A stretch of DNA of 64,000 nucleotides, taken from assembly GCA_010645155.1 (NCBI GenBank), contig CM021313.1, positions 1,544,588-1,608,587 of the forward strand. Reading direction: 5' to 3'. Under the pieces are notes generated by a model. The model ran no database searches. It was not told the origin of the DNA and saw only the letters and a list, made by a program, of their open reading frames with translations. The position numbers and the translations under genes were made by a program. Positions 1-11,100 of this stretch are shown here, piece after piece. Positions within the stretch are counted from its first letter, which is position 1, and the number at the start of each line of letters is the position of its first letter. The DNA comes from Tigriopus japonicus. Its lineage: Eukaryota > Arthropoda > Copepoda > Harpacticoida > Harpacticidae.

Positions 1-3000
1 ACATGGGCAATACAAACAGAAAAATGAAGAAAGAGTAAGAGCTTGGGGAAAGTGGGATTGAGCTCTAAAGAAGAAATGGATCTCGTTGTTCTTGTCTCTA
101 AAACTTTTAAATATGAGTAGGGCCCGGATAAATGTTTGCCAAAAAGTGACAAAATATCCAATATGCACTAGTTTCTTCAAAAGAACAAAGTATTTGAAAA
201 GAAGCCGAATATTTCAGAAGTGTTTTTTTTTGACAACGCCATTATTTGGTATCTTTGTGTGTCCACCAATTTTCCAAATTTGGTTTTGGTGAATTTGATG
301 GATTTGGCCGTTTTTGGAGGCACACTTGACATGAAATGAATTCAACAATGCAATATTCAATTTGCCTCAATAGATGTTGCAGTTGTTTTGTACATGACAG
401 GAGTTTTGGTTGTGAATATCTAATCGCAGTACAAATGCCATTTTTGAGACATTTGGTATTTTGGATGCATTTTGGGTAAGCCGCATTGGTCATTCATTTG
501 TTTTCCTAATTTTTGTCTGATATATATTTTCTGACTTGAATTCGAGAAAACTTTCATTCTTTCCTTGAAACAGCCAAAATATTTAATAAATCAATGAAAA
601 ACGGAGAAGTATAAAAATCTATATGTTAAAGACTCCATTACTGGGGCTTACATTCAACCTTTCTTTAAAGCATTTGTCAATTGTTAAGCGTACAATTGGA
701 GCAAGAAGATGAAATAACTTAGTTATAAAACTAACTTAATCATAAAACTATAAAACGCAAAAATTATAAAACTTTGCGATGGAGTATGTGACAACTCCAT
801 CGTAAAATCAACTTGGAATGTTCTTTCTTGTCTTGTTTCAAGCATCACATCCATAGTGGGCCTTAGTATTAATTACTGTTAACATTGGCACTAAAGCCAA
901 TTCAACTTCCAAACAAAGTACAACTTATCCTTTACTTTGGGTCTCACATATTTCTGCTCATTTTTTATACATACTCACTTGAAAGATGCTTTTTCAACCC
1001 ATGACAATGAAATCGAATTTTGGAAACACTTTCAATATTGTTTAGCCTTTTTTGGAAGACATTGGTTGGAGCTTTTACTTTTCTTAAATCACTTCACATC
1101 ACAAAACTAACAGAAGAAAAAGTGCCACTGGCAACTTCACACTGACATACAATTTCGGGGAGGGTAAGTATGATGAAAAAGACATTGAAATCACTGTCTT
1201 TCCCGATGGGCTTGGCTTGATTTTGAACACATTTGAGATTAGTATTTCGGGCTTTTTGAAGGAGGCGAAAAAAGCCTTGGATCCCTTGAATTGAACAGTT
1301 TTTATGATGATAAGGGTGACCATTCTAGATATTGATGACTGAATTTGGAACCAGAGTTTCATAATGTTTGCAAATGAATTTGAACCTTAAATGACGTAAA
1401 TGGCCATTGGTTACTTTTATAATTTCAATCCATGAATAGACATGAAATCATCATAGGACATTAAATTAAAAAGAAAATGGCTAACACCTCTTTCTCAAAA
1501 TATCTCCTGTTTTTTCCGAACTCATTCTACTCACGACTTACAGTTTGAGAGGCAACGAAGCAGACCAAAAGGGCGCGAAATTTTGAATTGGACTTCCACT
1601 CTAAATCATGAACTACATTTTGAAATCTAATTTGCCAGTAATTAAATCGATGTTTGCGCACTTTTTTCACATCAACATCAGTAAGTGGTTCTAAACCTTG
1701 ATACATATTATCTTTTACATTTCATTTGATTCACTCTTAACAATTACGCATGTTAAAAGCAAATTAAGACTAAGAAATGTTATATTTTAAACCAAATAAT
1801 TGTTAGTAAAAGAAAATAAAGATTCATAGGTGTAAGGTGAAACCGTAATTGAAGAACTAGATTATATTGATGCAAAAATTTATGCTTATTTTATCTTTTG
1901 AAGCTGTAATGTGTTGATTTGCACATCGGCCCACTCGGGGTCACCAAAAGCCAAAAACAAATTTCGTTCAACATCCATTTCTTCTAGTGATCCGTGCCCA
2001 AGCTAAAGACTATCTAGAACTGGCCAAGCCGAGTCGATGGTCAAGTGCATGATAATTTTCAGATTAAAGAGTGATGCATCTAATAATTCAAATTGTACTT
2101 AAATTAGACAAAATACTTGTAGATACTGTTACAAGATGTAGCGGGGGCCTGTCGGTGCCTTTTTTGATCATTTAAGCCATTCAAGGTATCATTTTAGGGG
2201 TACTTTTATATCCTACATTTCAGTAACATTATGAAACGGAGTTCGAAAACAAATGTTCAAATGAGTAAGTTGTTTGTTTTGTGAATAATCGGATCTTGCG
2301 ATTACGATTGCAACTGATGAATATACCTTTAAGCCTATTGAGTCATGCTTTCTTCTTGGATAAAAATACAAGCAGTAAAATTTTTCTCAAATGCATCAAT
2401 CGCACACTGTCATCTACGACTGCATGACAGATCTGATAATAGCATAACATCAGAATTGCACTTGAGTTTGGTGAATTAAAAGAATTTGAAGGTACCGATG
2501 AATGGTAGGAATTACTAGTGATGTCATCATTTTTGGCGGGAAAAAAGTTCGGAAGACATGTCCTTCTGATGAGCATGCAAGGTAGCTAAAACGAAAGTTT
2601 AGGCCTGGTAATTGTAACAATTCCTTTCTCATCTCCACAACTTGAAGTTGGAATAGCACTTGTTGACATTTTTTCTTGCAAAAAATATATTTTGTTGCTT
2701 ATATCTAAAATTTTGCTACATTAATTGAGAGGGTTCTTCCCAACTTTTGAATCAGGAATGTCCAACATTGAAGAATAAGATGGCCAGAAGAGATCAACAT
2801 AAATTTACAATGCCATTGCTCTTAAATGCAACATTTTTCAAAAATTTGACCCTTGAAAACTGAGACATTTTTTGGCAAGCCTAGACTGCTAACGGCAGCA
2901 GGTCTGTAATATGATAGGGTAATCGCTCCCATTGGAGCAATAATTTTAAATTAAAATTTTGAATTAGCAATGAATTTCAACTTCTCATTTTCTCTTCATG

Positions 3001-3361
3001 ACTTAATCCAGGGACAGTTTCCTCTTTTATCTTGATAGAAATATCCAAAACAATAAACTGACACAAGGGAAAATTGTGTAAACAGTTGGTACATTTGAAT
3101 ACCTGTTTAAAATGTCTTTCAAGGCTTAAATTAGATTTAACTTCTTTTGTTAATGTTGCAATACCTTTCCATTTTTGAGGTGACTGAAATTGCTAGCATG
3201 TAAAGCTAAATTAATCAGCAAATTTCCTTAGACTAGAAAAGTTCTTTGGGAGTAGTAGAATTGAATAGTGTTGAAAGAAAGAAGATTGAAAAATGCTTCA
3301 AACGTGGCAATAAATGAAAGACAAAGAATAAAAACTTATCGTGGCTTGTTTGATTTGAAAA
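1..3361. other. AT-rich intergenic DNA, no gene recognised
   Basis: All open frames here are shorter than 90 codons, overlap on both strands and show no recognisable domain or splice pattern. The base composition is visibly AT-rich. Nothing else could be supported. Confidence 0.6.
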
Positions 3362-4021
3362 CAATGGGGAATACTTAAGGTTGCTTCAAGTGAGCGTTTT
3401 AAATCTTACCGCTAGCGGTAAAACAGGGCCGTTGCCTGTGCTGAGTTGGCCAGCCCATTTTGGCGAATCCAAGTTTTTCGCATTTAAGCGTCCATTTGAT
3501 GATTCTAGGTCCCTGGAGACGATTGATACTTCACATAAAGATGCCCAGGCAGGATTTGGGTCAATAATACGCAAAATTTATTTTTAGGGTAATTGAATTA
3601 AAAGCAATTAAGCAAGCCTAGCGTTGTTGCAAAAAGTGGACTTGACATTGATCCAGATAAAAATTCAAAGATGCTAAATTGTTCAGTGGATTCCAAAGGA
3701 TAAAATTTATTTCTTTGATATGTTGCCCATACAAAGAAATGAAATAGTTTTTTACGTTTCTTTTTGGTAATTATGATTTTTTATATTTCATTTTCTAGCA
3801 AATAATTTTTGCGTATTGTTGACCCAAATCCAGCCTAGGCATCTTCACGTGAAATATCCATCGTCTCCAGAGACCTAGAATCATCAAATGGACGCTTAAA
3901 TGCGAAAAACTTGGATTCGCCAAAATGGGTTGGCCAACTCAGCACAGCCAACGGCCCTGTTTTACCGCTAGCGGTAAGATTTAAAACGCTCACTTGAAGC
4001 AACCTTAAGTATTCCCCATTG
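3362..4021. mobile_element. Foldback (long inverted repeat) MITE-like element
   Basis: Two arms of about 226 bp (roughly 3362-3587 and 3795-4021) are inverted copies of each other, about nine bases in ten or better matching by eye, separated by a ~207 bp AT-rich loop. The outer ends read CAATGGGGAATACTTAAGG inward and its exact complement at 4021. Each arm contains the 16 bp perfect palindrome TTACCGCTAGCGGTAA (3406-3421 and 3962-3977). There is no coding capacity; the open frames in the arms are mirror images of each other. I could not find a convincing target-site duplication, so the superfamily is unassigned. Non-autonomous foldback DNA transposon is the best description; a simple inverted duplication is the alternative. 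Confidence 0.8.
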
Positions 4022-4124
4022 AGGAATTGAAATGGAATGAGAGTCTCAGATGCATTCCATGCAAAGAAAATTGAATTTCTTGAAAGGCATTGCCAATCAT
4101 GTAAGATCCAAAATTATGAAAATA

Positions 4125-4350
4125 TTGGTGTTTTTGCTATTTTAAAATTTAGTTCTTTTTCAAGAGCTTTTTTAGCTCCAAAATTTGTCTCTAAACTGAG
4201 GTTTTTTGCTCTTTTCGATCTTAAACAGTTGGTCACGCTGGGTGTGTCATTTGCAGGGCTGGTTAAATCCCGTCCTGTCGAAAAAAATCCCGTCCCTGGA
4301 ATCCCTGGAACGGGATAACCCGAGATTTTCTGGGAGATACCAGATTTTTG
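4125..4350 (-). mobile_element. Fragment of a hAT-like DNA transposon
   Basis: Read on the minus strand, 4130-4236 matches 42428-42570 inside the complete hAT element of this window, including the block AACTGTTTAAGATCGAAAAG and the repeated GAGCTAAA-type motif. It is followed at 4253 by CAGGGCTGGTTAAATCCCG and GC-rich CCCTGGAATCCC-type sequence, which resembles hAT terminal sequence. No matching second end or target duplication was found nearby, so this is a decayed or partial copy, possibly two adjacent pieces. Confidence 0.5.
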
Positions 4351-4694
4351 TTCTTCTTTATTAGAGCATAAACATCAAAATTTTGATTGGTCTACTGAAA
4401 TGCTTTGGTAAAGTTACAGCATCATTGCCAGACATTTGATTCGTTTTTACCTTTTAAATTTCTTGAAAGCTTATAAATCGCAAATATTTTAGAAAACCCC
4501 GTGTTTATTTCGAAAGAAATATTTGAAACTATTAATCCAAGATTTTTCAAATCCAACTTGGAATTTTTTTGGGGGAATTTGGATCGTTTCCATAGGAATT
4601 TTGATTTAATCCAGGTAGCAACACTGCGCTTCGTAGCGGCTCCCACATGTATGACGTCTTACGAGAACGAAATCGAAAAGGTGGAAATAAAGCC
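4351..4694. promoter_or_regulatory. Upstream region of the Myb/telobox gene
   Basis: AT-rich sequence preceding the ATG at 4695. No TATA box or initiator stands out. The transcription start is unknown. Confidence 0.3.
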
Positions 4695-5978
4695 ATGGCG
4701 GAAGTGGAACAGAGCGACGAATTGGGGGCGATTGTGAAGATGGCAGGAAAATGTGGAATTCCAGTTTTTGCAAAGCGGGTTGGCCCGTACTTGGATATTC
4801 GTTACCTGATTAGGGTAGGCGAAATACCCAACCAGGCATCCCTTTCCACCCAACCATCGTCTCCCCAAGACCCATCATCTACAACGCTCCTCATCGAGGA
4901 TAAGAGTTTGGGATTCAGAAGGATGAAACTGGGCCACGAAACATCCTCGAACCCATCACCTGATTTGCAACCTTGTTCGAAGGCTCCAGATCTTATTCTT
5001 CCGGGTGAAATGGAACAAGATCCACTATTTGGTGAGCTTTGGGGCTGGCATTTCATTCATGATGGCTTTAAAGTGAAGAAGTTTTGCTTTAATAATTTAG
5101 AAAAATCGTCCTTAACGCACTATATAATGGGAATTAGACAAAACAGTCTGAAGTTCATATTTCAGAAAGCTTTTAAGGCATTTCTTGATGCGTCGTTTCT
5201 ACATTTTTCTAAACCGATTTATCGGAGCAACAAAAAACACTGAAAAAGTACCCTTATCAAGAAACTCGCTTTTTAAGAACTTTACCCGAAATCGGAAAAC
5301 CGCTTTCAAAATTCAGGGACTAAAAATGCCAGGGCTGATGATTTGGTTAAATATGAGGCACTTAGGCTGGTGAATTTTCCTCAACATTGACAAGAAAGCA
5401 AATCATAATTTTTCGTTTTAATTTAGTGAAGAGCCAATCTATTCAGTATTATAGACATTAAGGTGTCTGAAAATAGATCTAAAAAGACAAAAATATTTCC
5501 AGATCGAACCCAAAGTGCACCGTCTTCAAAAGTAATGGAAGAAGAAGAAATCGAAAAAAATCATCCCACTCCTGTAATGGATGAAACCCATGAAGATGTG
5601 ATCGTTTCCTCCAATAATAACTCGAGAGCACAGAGCGAGATCGGTTTTGGTTTGTTTGCGTCCCTCTCACCTGCCAGAAGCCAATCGAGTGAGATTTCGA
5701 GTATCTCCGAATCTTGGTTCGACACGCCACGAAGACCACGGAGGCCTTCATCCCGTGGAACCCGACGAAGATGGCGAGTGGAATACTCGGAATCGGAGAT
5801 TAAAGCCATCTACGATGGGGTTGAATTGTATGGAGAGTGTTTTAGAACCATCCTTTCCCATTATCCTAACATTTTTCATCGGAAACGGACTCCAACAAAT
5901 CTATATGACAAATGGAGAAGCTCTCTCAAGAGGTTCAAGAAAGAAGAGTACCTAAAGAGGCATCTCCATTCGATCTAA
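4695..5978 (+). CDS. Myb/SANT telobox-type DNA-binding protein, two exons
   Basis: Proposed exons are 4695-5031 and 5455-5978 (286 residues). The ATG at 4695 has a good context (agccATGG). The donor GTGAGC at 5032 and acceptor TATAG at 5454 join in phase 1 and keep the frame into the second open frame. Residues about 216-270 form a Myb/SANT helix-turn-helix: WRVEYSESEIKAIYDGV, then YGECFRTILSHYP, then LYDKWRSSLKR. The last piece resembles the telobox signature (VDLKDKWRN) of TRF/TRB-type telomeric Myb proteins, with an intact third-helix KWR. The middle tryptophan is replaced by Phe (CF). The N-terminal ~110 residues are unrecognised; the linker is Ser/Arg/acidic-rich. A nuclear DNA-binding role is inferred; telomeric binding is only suggested by the motif. 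The intron is predicted, not proven. Confidence 0.6.
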
Positions 5979-7307
5979 TCTCAAAATATGCACAATCGCG
6001 GCGAATGAAAATTGGAAAGGCAAACTAACAAATACTTGAAAAATGAACGAGTTTCTCAGATTTATGGTTAATTGCAGGTGCCTAGCAATTAATATCTTCG
6101 AAACTTGCCTCACTACATACACCCAATGAATGAAACTCGTTTCTCATCGAATTGCAATTCATTGACACCTGCAATTGCTCTTTTCATTTCTAATGCGAAA
6201 CGCCATTGGATGACGTTTCCCACGAACTCGTCGATATCAACTTCTTTTGGGAGACAATTTCCACTTATAAAGCGAGATTGTTGCCAGAAAATACAGGCTT
6301 TTATGGTTCCGCTAACGAATGCTTCAATCAAGTGGAATAAGTCATCAAACTCTGTCAAGTCTTAATTGCTGATCTGACGTTCAAAAAGAAGCAACAAGCA
6401 TTCAACATGAAATTGGTCGGTGAATGTGTTTTACAAACCAACCGAGAGTTTTGGCACTTACGAGAGACTGGCAAAGACATTCTCTCAGCCCTCAATTTGT
6501 GTAGTTAAATGAGTCTCCAGATTTGTTCTTGCACTGTGGAGTTCCAGTGCTTCCTCACCTCGTACGAATCTGGTTTCCAACAGCTCACTATGACCATCCC
6601 GCACGCTCAGTTAGTTGTCAGAGCATCTCCATTCACTATTCCCCTGTTTCATTCTAGGTGGGAAAAAATTAAGAAATAATCGTAGAATAGAAGTCGTACT
6701 CTCCCCCCACCGAAAAGCTTGGATGGGAAGCAACACCGGGTACTTTTTTGCTACGCTCTTCTTCTTCCTCCAACCTTGGACTTGAGAGGCAAGCCGGAGA
6801 ATCACAGCTGCTCACCAACGAGTTCGTACTTCATTCCCCTTGCAATTTGGTACCAGTTCTTAGCCGAGAAGAATTCGTTGTGAGAAGGGAAGTTGCATTG
6901 GACTGCACCCACAGACCGCCAAACCCAAACCCTACTGTTCCCGCCATTTCCAATAGCTGTCTGAACTTAAGATCGTCCGAATCCGTTGTCAGCTCAAGCT
7001 CCATGAATATTGAATATCCAAGTATTTGGTTTTCAAATACTACTCCGTGACCCAAAGGGTTCACAAGGTCGATGAGTAGCTACTCATATTTGGAGCTCGC
7101 CATCATTCCCATGTCATTGTTGTACTCGAGTTGGTCGGTCGGTTGCGATCTTTGGCAACGTCCCTCCCCAATGATCTGCGGACACCACCATCAGATCTGG
7201 CAGCAGGGTCCAACTTGGTGATACTCGCTCAGTACGAACATACATACGCACACTTACTATATCTTCGTAGGTTGATCGTGGGCCACAACTAACAACCCTC
7301 CATTAAT
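5979..7307. other. Intergenic region between the Myb gene and Raver
   Basis: Contains the 3' flank of the Myb gene and the 5' flank of the Raver gene. Short open frames on both strands (up to ~100 codons) look like noise. No clear AATAAA for the Myb gene was seen close to its stop, so its 3' end is undefined. Confidence 0.5.
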
Positions 7308-7807
7308 TCAGTAGTGTTTGTTGGGCTCTTGTTCTGGTCCCGCACCCGCCACGCAATTGAGCATCGTTCGTTCGGTTCGGGTGCGCGCCGGTTCTTCGTT
7401 CCATAGCTCGTTCATCGAACGAAGGAAGGAGGGAACGAGAGCACCCAGAGCCCCGACAACAGCAACAACGGCCACGCACGGACGGACGAAACGATGAAAC
7501 GAGCGAGAAGACAAACCGAAGACGAGTGAGTCGCGGTTTAGTTGCACTCGGGATCACCAGTTAGTTGGTGAGGGGAATGTCGAATGCGTGAGGTTTCAAA
7601 GAAGAGCTCTTCAAATTCGTGTGTTGCTGGCCGTTAAATCACTACCACTCAGTAATATTCTTGCACGGTGTTGTGTTGTTGAGGCTCTGTTTCTCTTGGC
7701 TGATGCACAAACTCATCTGATCGACATTGTGCAGTGTGACATGGTGAATCGGCTGAAAAATGCCCGTTGACAAAAAGTGATCGTAAGTGTTGTTCTTAAT
7801 CCAAAGG
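7308..7807 (+). promoter_or_regulatory. Probable core promoter and 5' UTR of the Raver gene
   Basis: TCAGT at 7308-7312 matches the arthropod initiator consensus, and the sequence downstream becomes richer in GC and CpG than the flank. The first coding ATG follows at 7808. The start site is a guess from the motif; 5' UTR length (about 500 nt) and any 5' UTR intron are unknown. Confidence 0.35.
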
Positions 7808-8197
7808 ATGGCTGCCGTGACGTCGAATGCGTCGTCCGTGGCCTTGGCCATGGCCGCAGCCAATGCCACCAATTCCCATCTGCCTTCCTCTTATCCCCCC
7901 ACGATCAAATCCCCGGACTCTCAAGTGAGTGACAGTAAATCGAATGCCGATGAGCGGGATGGTCCCTCACCCCCTCGAGATTCGGCCACGCCCGTGGTTC
8001 ACGCCTCGGCCTCTGTGGGCCACGATCATTGGGCCAATGATGTGATGAGTGCCGTGAGTGAGCCCGTGGCGGCCCCGAGCACAAGCAGTGAGTCCGAAGC
8101 CGACGATTTGGCGGGAAAGATTCTCGAGAAGAAACGCAAGTTCCACTCAGGCAGAGCTTTGGAACTGAAAAACTTGCCGGATGGATGCACAGAACAG
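7808..8197 (+). CDS. Raver: Raver (PTB-binding ribonucleoprotein) homologue, coding exon 1
   Basis: This exon begins a five-exon protein of about 917 residues (939 if the 66 nt segment at 38906 is kept). It encodes 130 residues: an Ala/Ser-rich N-terminus, a KKRK basic patch that could serve as a nuclear localisation signal, and the first strand of RRM1 (RALELKNLPDGCTEQ), equivalent to the LPADCTEQ region of vertebrate Raver1. It ends at donor GTAGGA in phase 0. The next recognisable exon is 29.3 kb away and continues RRM1 without gap or overlap against vertebrate Raver. Raver proteins have three N-terminal RRMs and bind polypyrimidine tract-binding protein (PTB) as splicing co-factors; vertebrate Raver1 also binds vinculin/metavinculin. 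The ATG at 7808 was chosen because upstream in-frame codons lack an ATG. Ortholog assignment is at family level; Raver1 versus Raver2 is not implied. Confidence 0.85.
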
Positions 8198-11100
8198 GTA
8201 GGATGCTGACAAAAACTTACTCAAGAGATTGTTTAGGTTCTCAACAATCACAATTAGACTTACCGGAGGATGAATGGATGCTCATTGGCGATACAGTGAG
8301 TCCGCTATGGTTCGTGATGAGTTGCTAGTGCTGAACTTCTCCAGTTTCGCGCCATTCGTCATTCACCCAACCAGAGAAATAATGGTTCAAATGGTCGAGA
8401 TCCAGCTGGAATAATTGAAGTTTGTCCACCCCAATTGCCACTCCGTCATCGGATGTGGTGCGTCTTGCCTTGTGGTTGGTGAATTATCTCGATATCCATC
8501 CACGACACCCTCAATCAATGCTTCCTGACCGTTAGTTTATACGTGTTGGGATGGCTTACAGTCCTCTATGGATGGCTAGATCGATGTTTGTGCGTATGAG
8601 ATGGTAGTGCACGAGTCCAGGAAGACCCTACTATGGATTGATGACTTTTTGTGACAAGTGTCCAAAGCTCTTGGATCCGAAAAAGACCCTGGATGCTAAC
8701 CAATAACCAGCCAATCCAAAGAAAGAGCATGGAGCTGTAAATTACTGTTGCTTCTCTCTAAATGACAGTGTATCAAACGGCGTGAATCATCTCCGTAGTT
8801 CCACGAAAGATTTCCCCCTCATTGGGATTTCCACATCCACAATTGTGGCGCCTCCTTAACTCCTCGTTAGGTGTTAAGGAGAACATGTTCACATAATCTG
8901 TCAGTCTCATCCACACCAATGGCCCAATTAACAACCAATATGTATGTTCATATATGACTTTCAAAAGCTCATGTGGTTAGACATCCCAACGGATGCCATG
9001 TCTCAGTCTCCCCCCGGATAAAACATGAATTTAGATATTCACGAACGGATGTGGGGTTCGTGTACTTCGTCCTTTTTTGTATGTCCAAGTGGTTTTTGAG
9101 ACAGTCTAGGACTTTTGTATGTAGTAAAGCAGCTTCCGCCCTCCTGGACTGTAGCAAGGTCACGTCTGCCCTCCAGCAGAGCAAGTCAGCGACCGACAAC
9201 AACAAGAGCCGCCACAGCAACTGATCTTCAGTCACTTTATTCTCCTCCTTCTCACTCACCAATGGGTAGTTCTTCAAGCACGTTGTTGAGTTGGAAGCCA
9301 GCTGCTCAGCTGTTTTGATGTGGTGTGTGGAGGATGATGGAGAAGACAGCTGTGGACAACAACCGTGTTGTGGACTCAAAAGGGCCAGGTTCAAGCTGTT
9401 GCTGCCAATGCTGAGCCTGAGTGGTTGACGTGTGGTTGTGACTGGCAGATCGTAGGATTGTCTAGTGGTTGTAGGTGGTTGTTGGGAGGAGCAGCTGATA
9501 ATGATGATTGTTGAACATCCAGACTTAAAATGCGAACATTTTTGGTCATCATTGATGTTCAATCTGATGGTTCTTGAGCAATTAGATAAGGAACTGGACG
9601 AGATTGGCCCCTTACGGGATGAGACAGTCATTTGACGGACAAAGAAAAACCTAAAGTAGTTGAAACTATGGGAGGGATCCACGCTCCGGTTCTCTTTTTC
9701 ATTAGCTCAAGGCTCAAGTTTCATCCCCTTGTGAGAGTCTTGCTCAATATCGAGAAATTCAAAACACGCAGTGCCAAGCTGCAAAAAAATGGGAGAACGA
9801 GAATTTCAAGTTTTCTCAAGGCAAAATTGTCTTCTTCTTCTTCTTCTACTACTACTGACCTAACTACATAGCTAGTTGAGCAAGTGCTCACGTGTATGAA
9901 CGGAGGATGTGTGCAGTGTACAAAATCAACTATACGTAACCCAATTATTGGAACAATCGAATCAGGGTCAATTCGGTTTGTGCAGATTTTTTTCGTCGAC
10001 ATTCTTTTCATTTCGCTTGCAAGAATGCCTAAGAGGATTATTTATCTCTCCCCCCCCCTCTTGAGCTTTAACTAGCGTTACAGCCAGTTATCGTGGCGAA
10101 TCGAGTCAAAGTGCCAATGCATAACTTTGTCGTCGTTGTCCCTCGTGCACGAGGACAGATTTACATGAGATTTCATTTTCAATTTTGCCCCTCTTGGCAA
10201 GACCAACAAACAATATGGGCACTAGTAGAGTTCAGAAATCAGTTGTGGCTTAATCTGACGAAGAGCGTCGTTGGATCCGAGTAGTTTTGGGTCTTTATCC
10301 TTGATCTATGCACTGCTCAAGATGGATTGATACGAGAAATCACATTGAGCATTCAACCCGGAATTTCAAACTCCTTTTAGTCTGCTTATGTCTATTTAAT
10401 TCTGCGCCTCCGATAAATTGCTTGTTTTGCATTCGGAGTTCAGTCTCACGTTGGAGGCATGGATGGTTCTACTTCGATAACGACTCATTTTGATCACCAA
10501 AATGGTGCACTAAGTCGTTAAATAACTAATCCTGGCTTTCAACTTCGTCGTTGGTCTCTCGACAATTAGGATTATCTGTTTCCATCTTAGCAACGGACGA
10601 CGGAATGCATTGAGATTTGCGGAATTGAAGTCAACGTTGGCAAACTTTGGGAACATTACAGGAGTTACAAATTAAATGTAGGGCAAGATTGTGAAGACAA
10701 AGATTTGTGGTTAAAATAGATTCAAATTTAAGGAAATATCTTGGTGGAAGATTCGTTTCAACCAAACTGCTCTATCTCTGCAAGAGTAGGATCAAGATTG
10801 GTACAAACTTTCATTTTGTAAAGAGTTGAAGAAAATAACTATAGTTTCCCCCTAAAAGTTAGGCCTTCAGTTTTTTGACTGAGATATGATAAAGAAAATA
10901 CAACCCCCTTTACAACTTCTGTTTGATATGGCCTCTCTCATTTTCGAAAGAACAATATGTTCGCAGCATACCTCGACTTCCTTTCGTGTTTTGTTATGGT
11001 CATGTTGCCAAAGATCTGCTTTATCCGTATATTAATCTATGGTTGCATTCACTTCTTTGAAATTATACGCCAAGATGAGCTGAAACTGAGAGTTTTGCTC

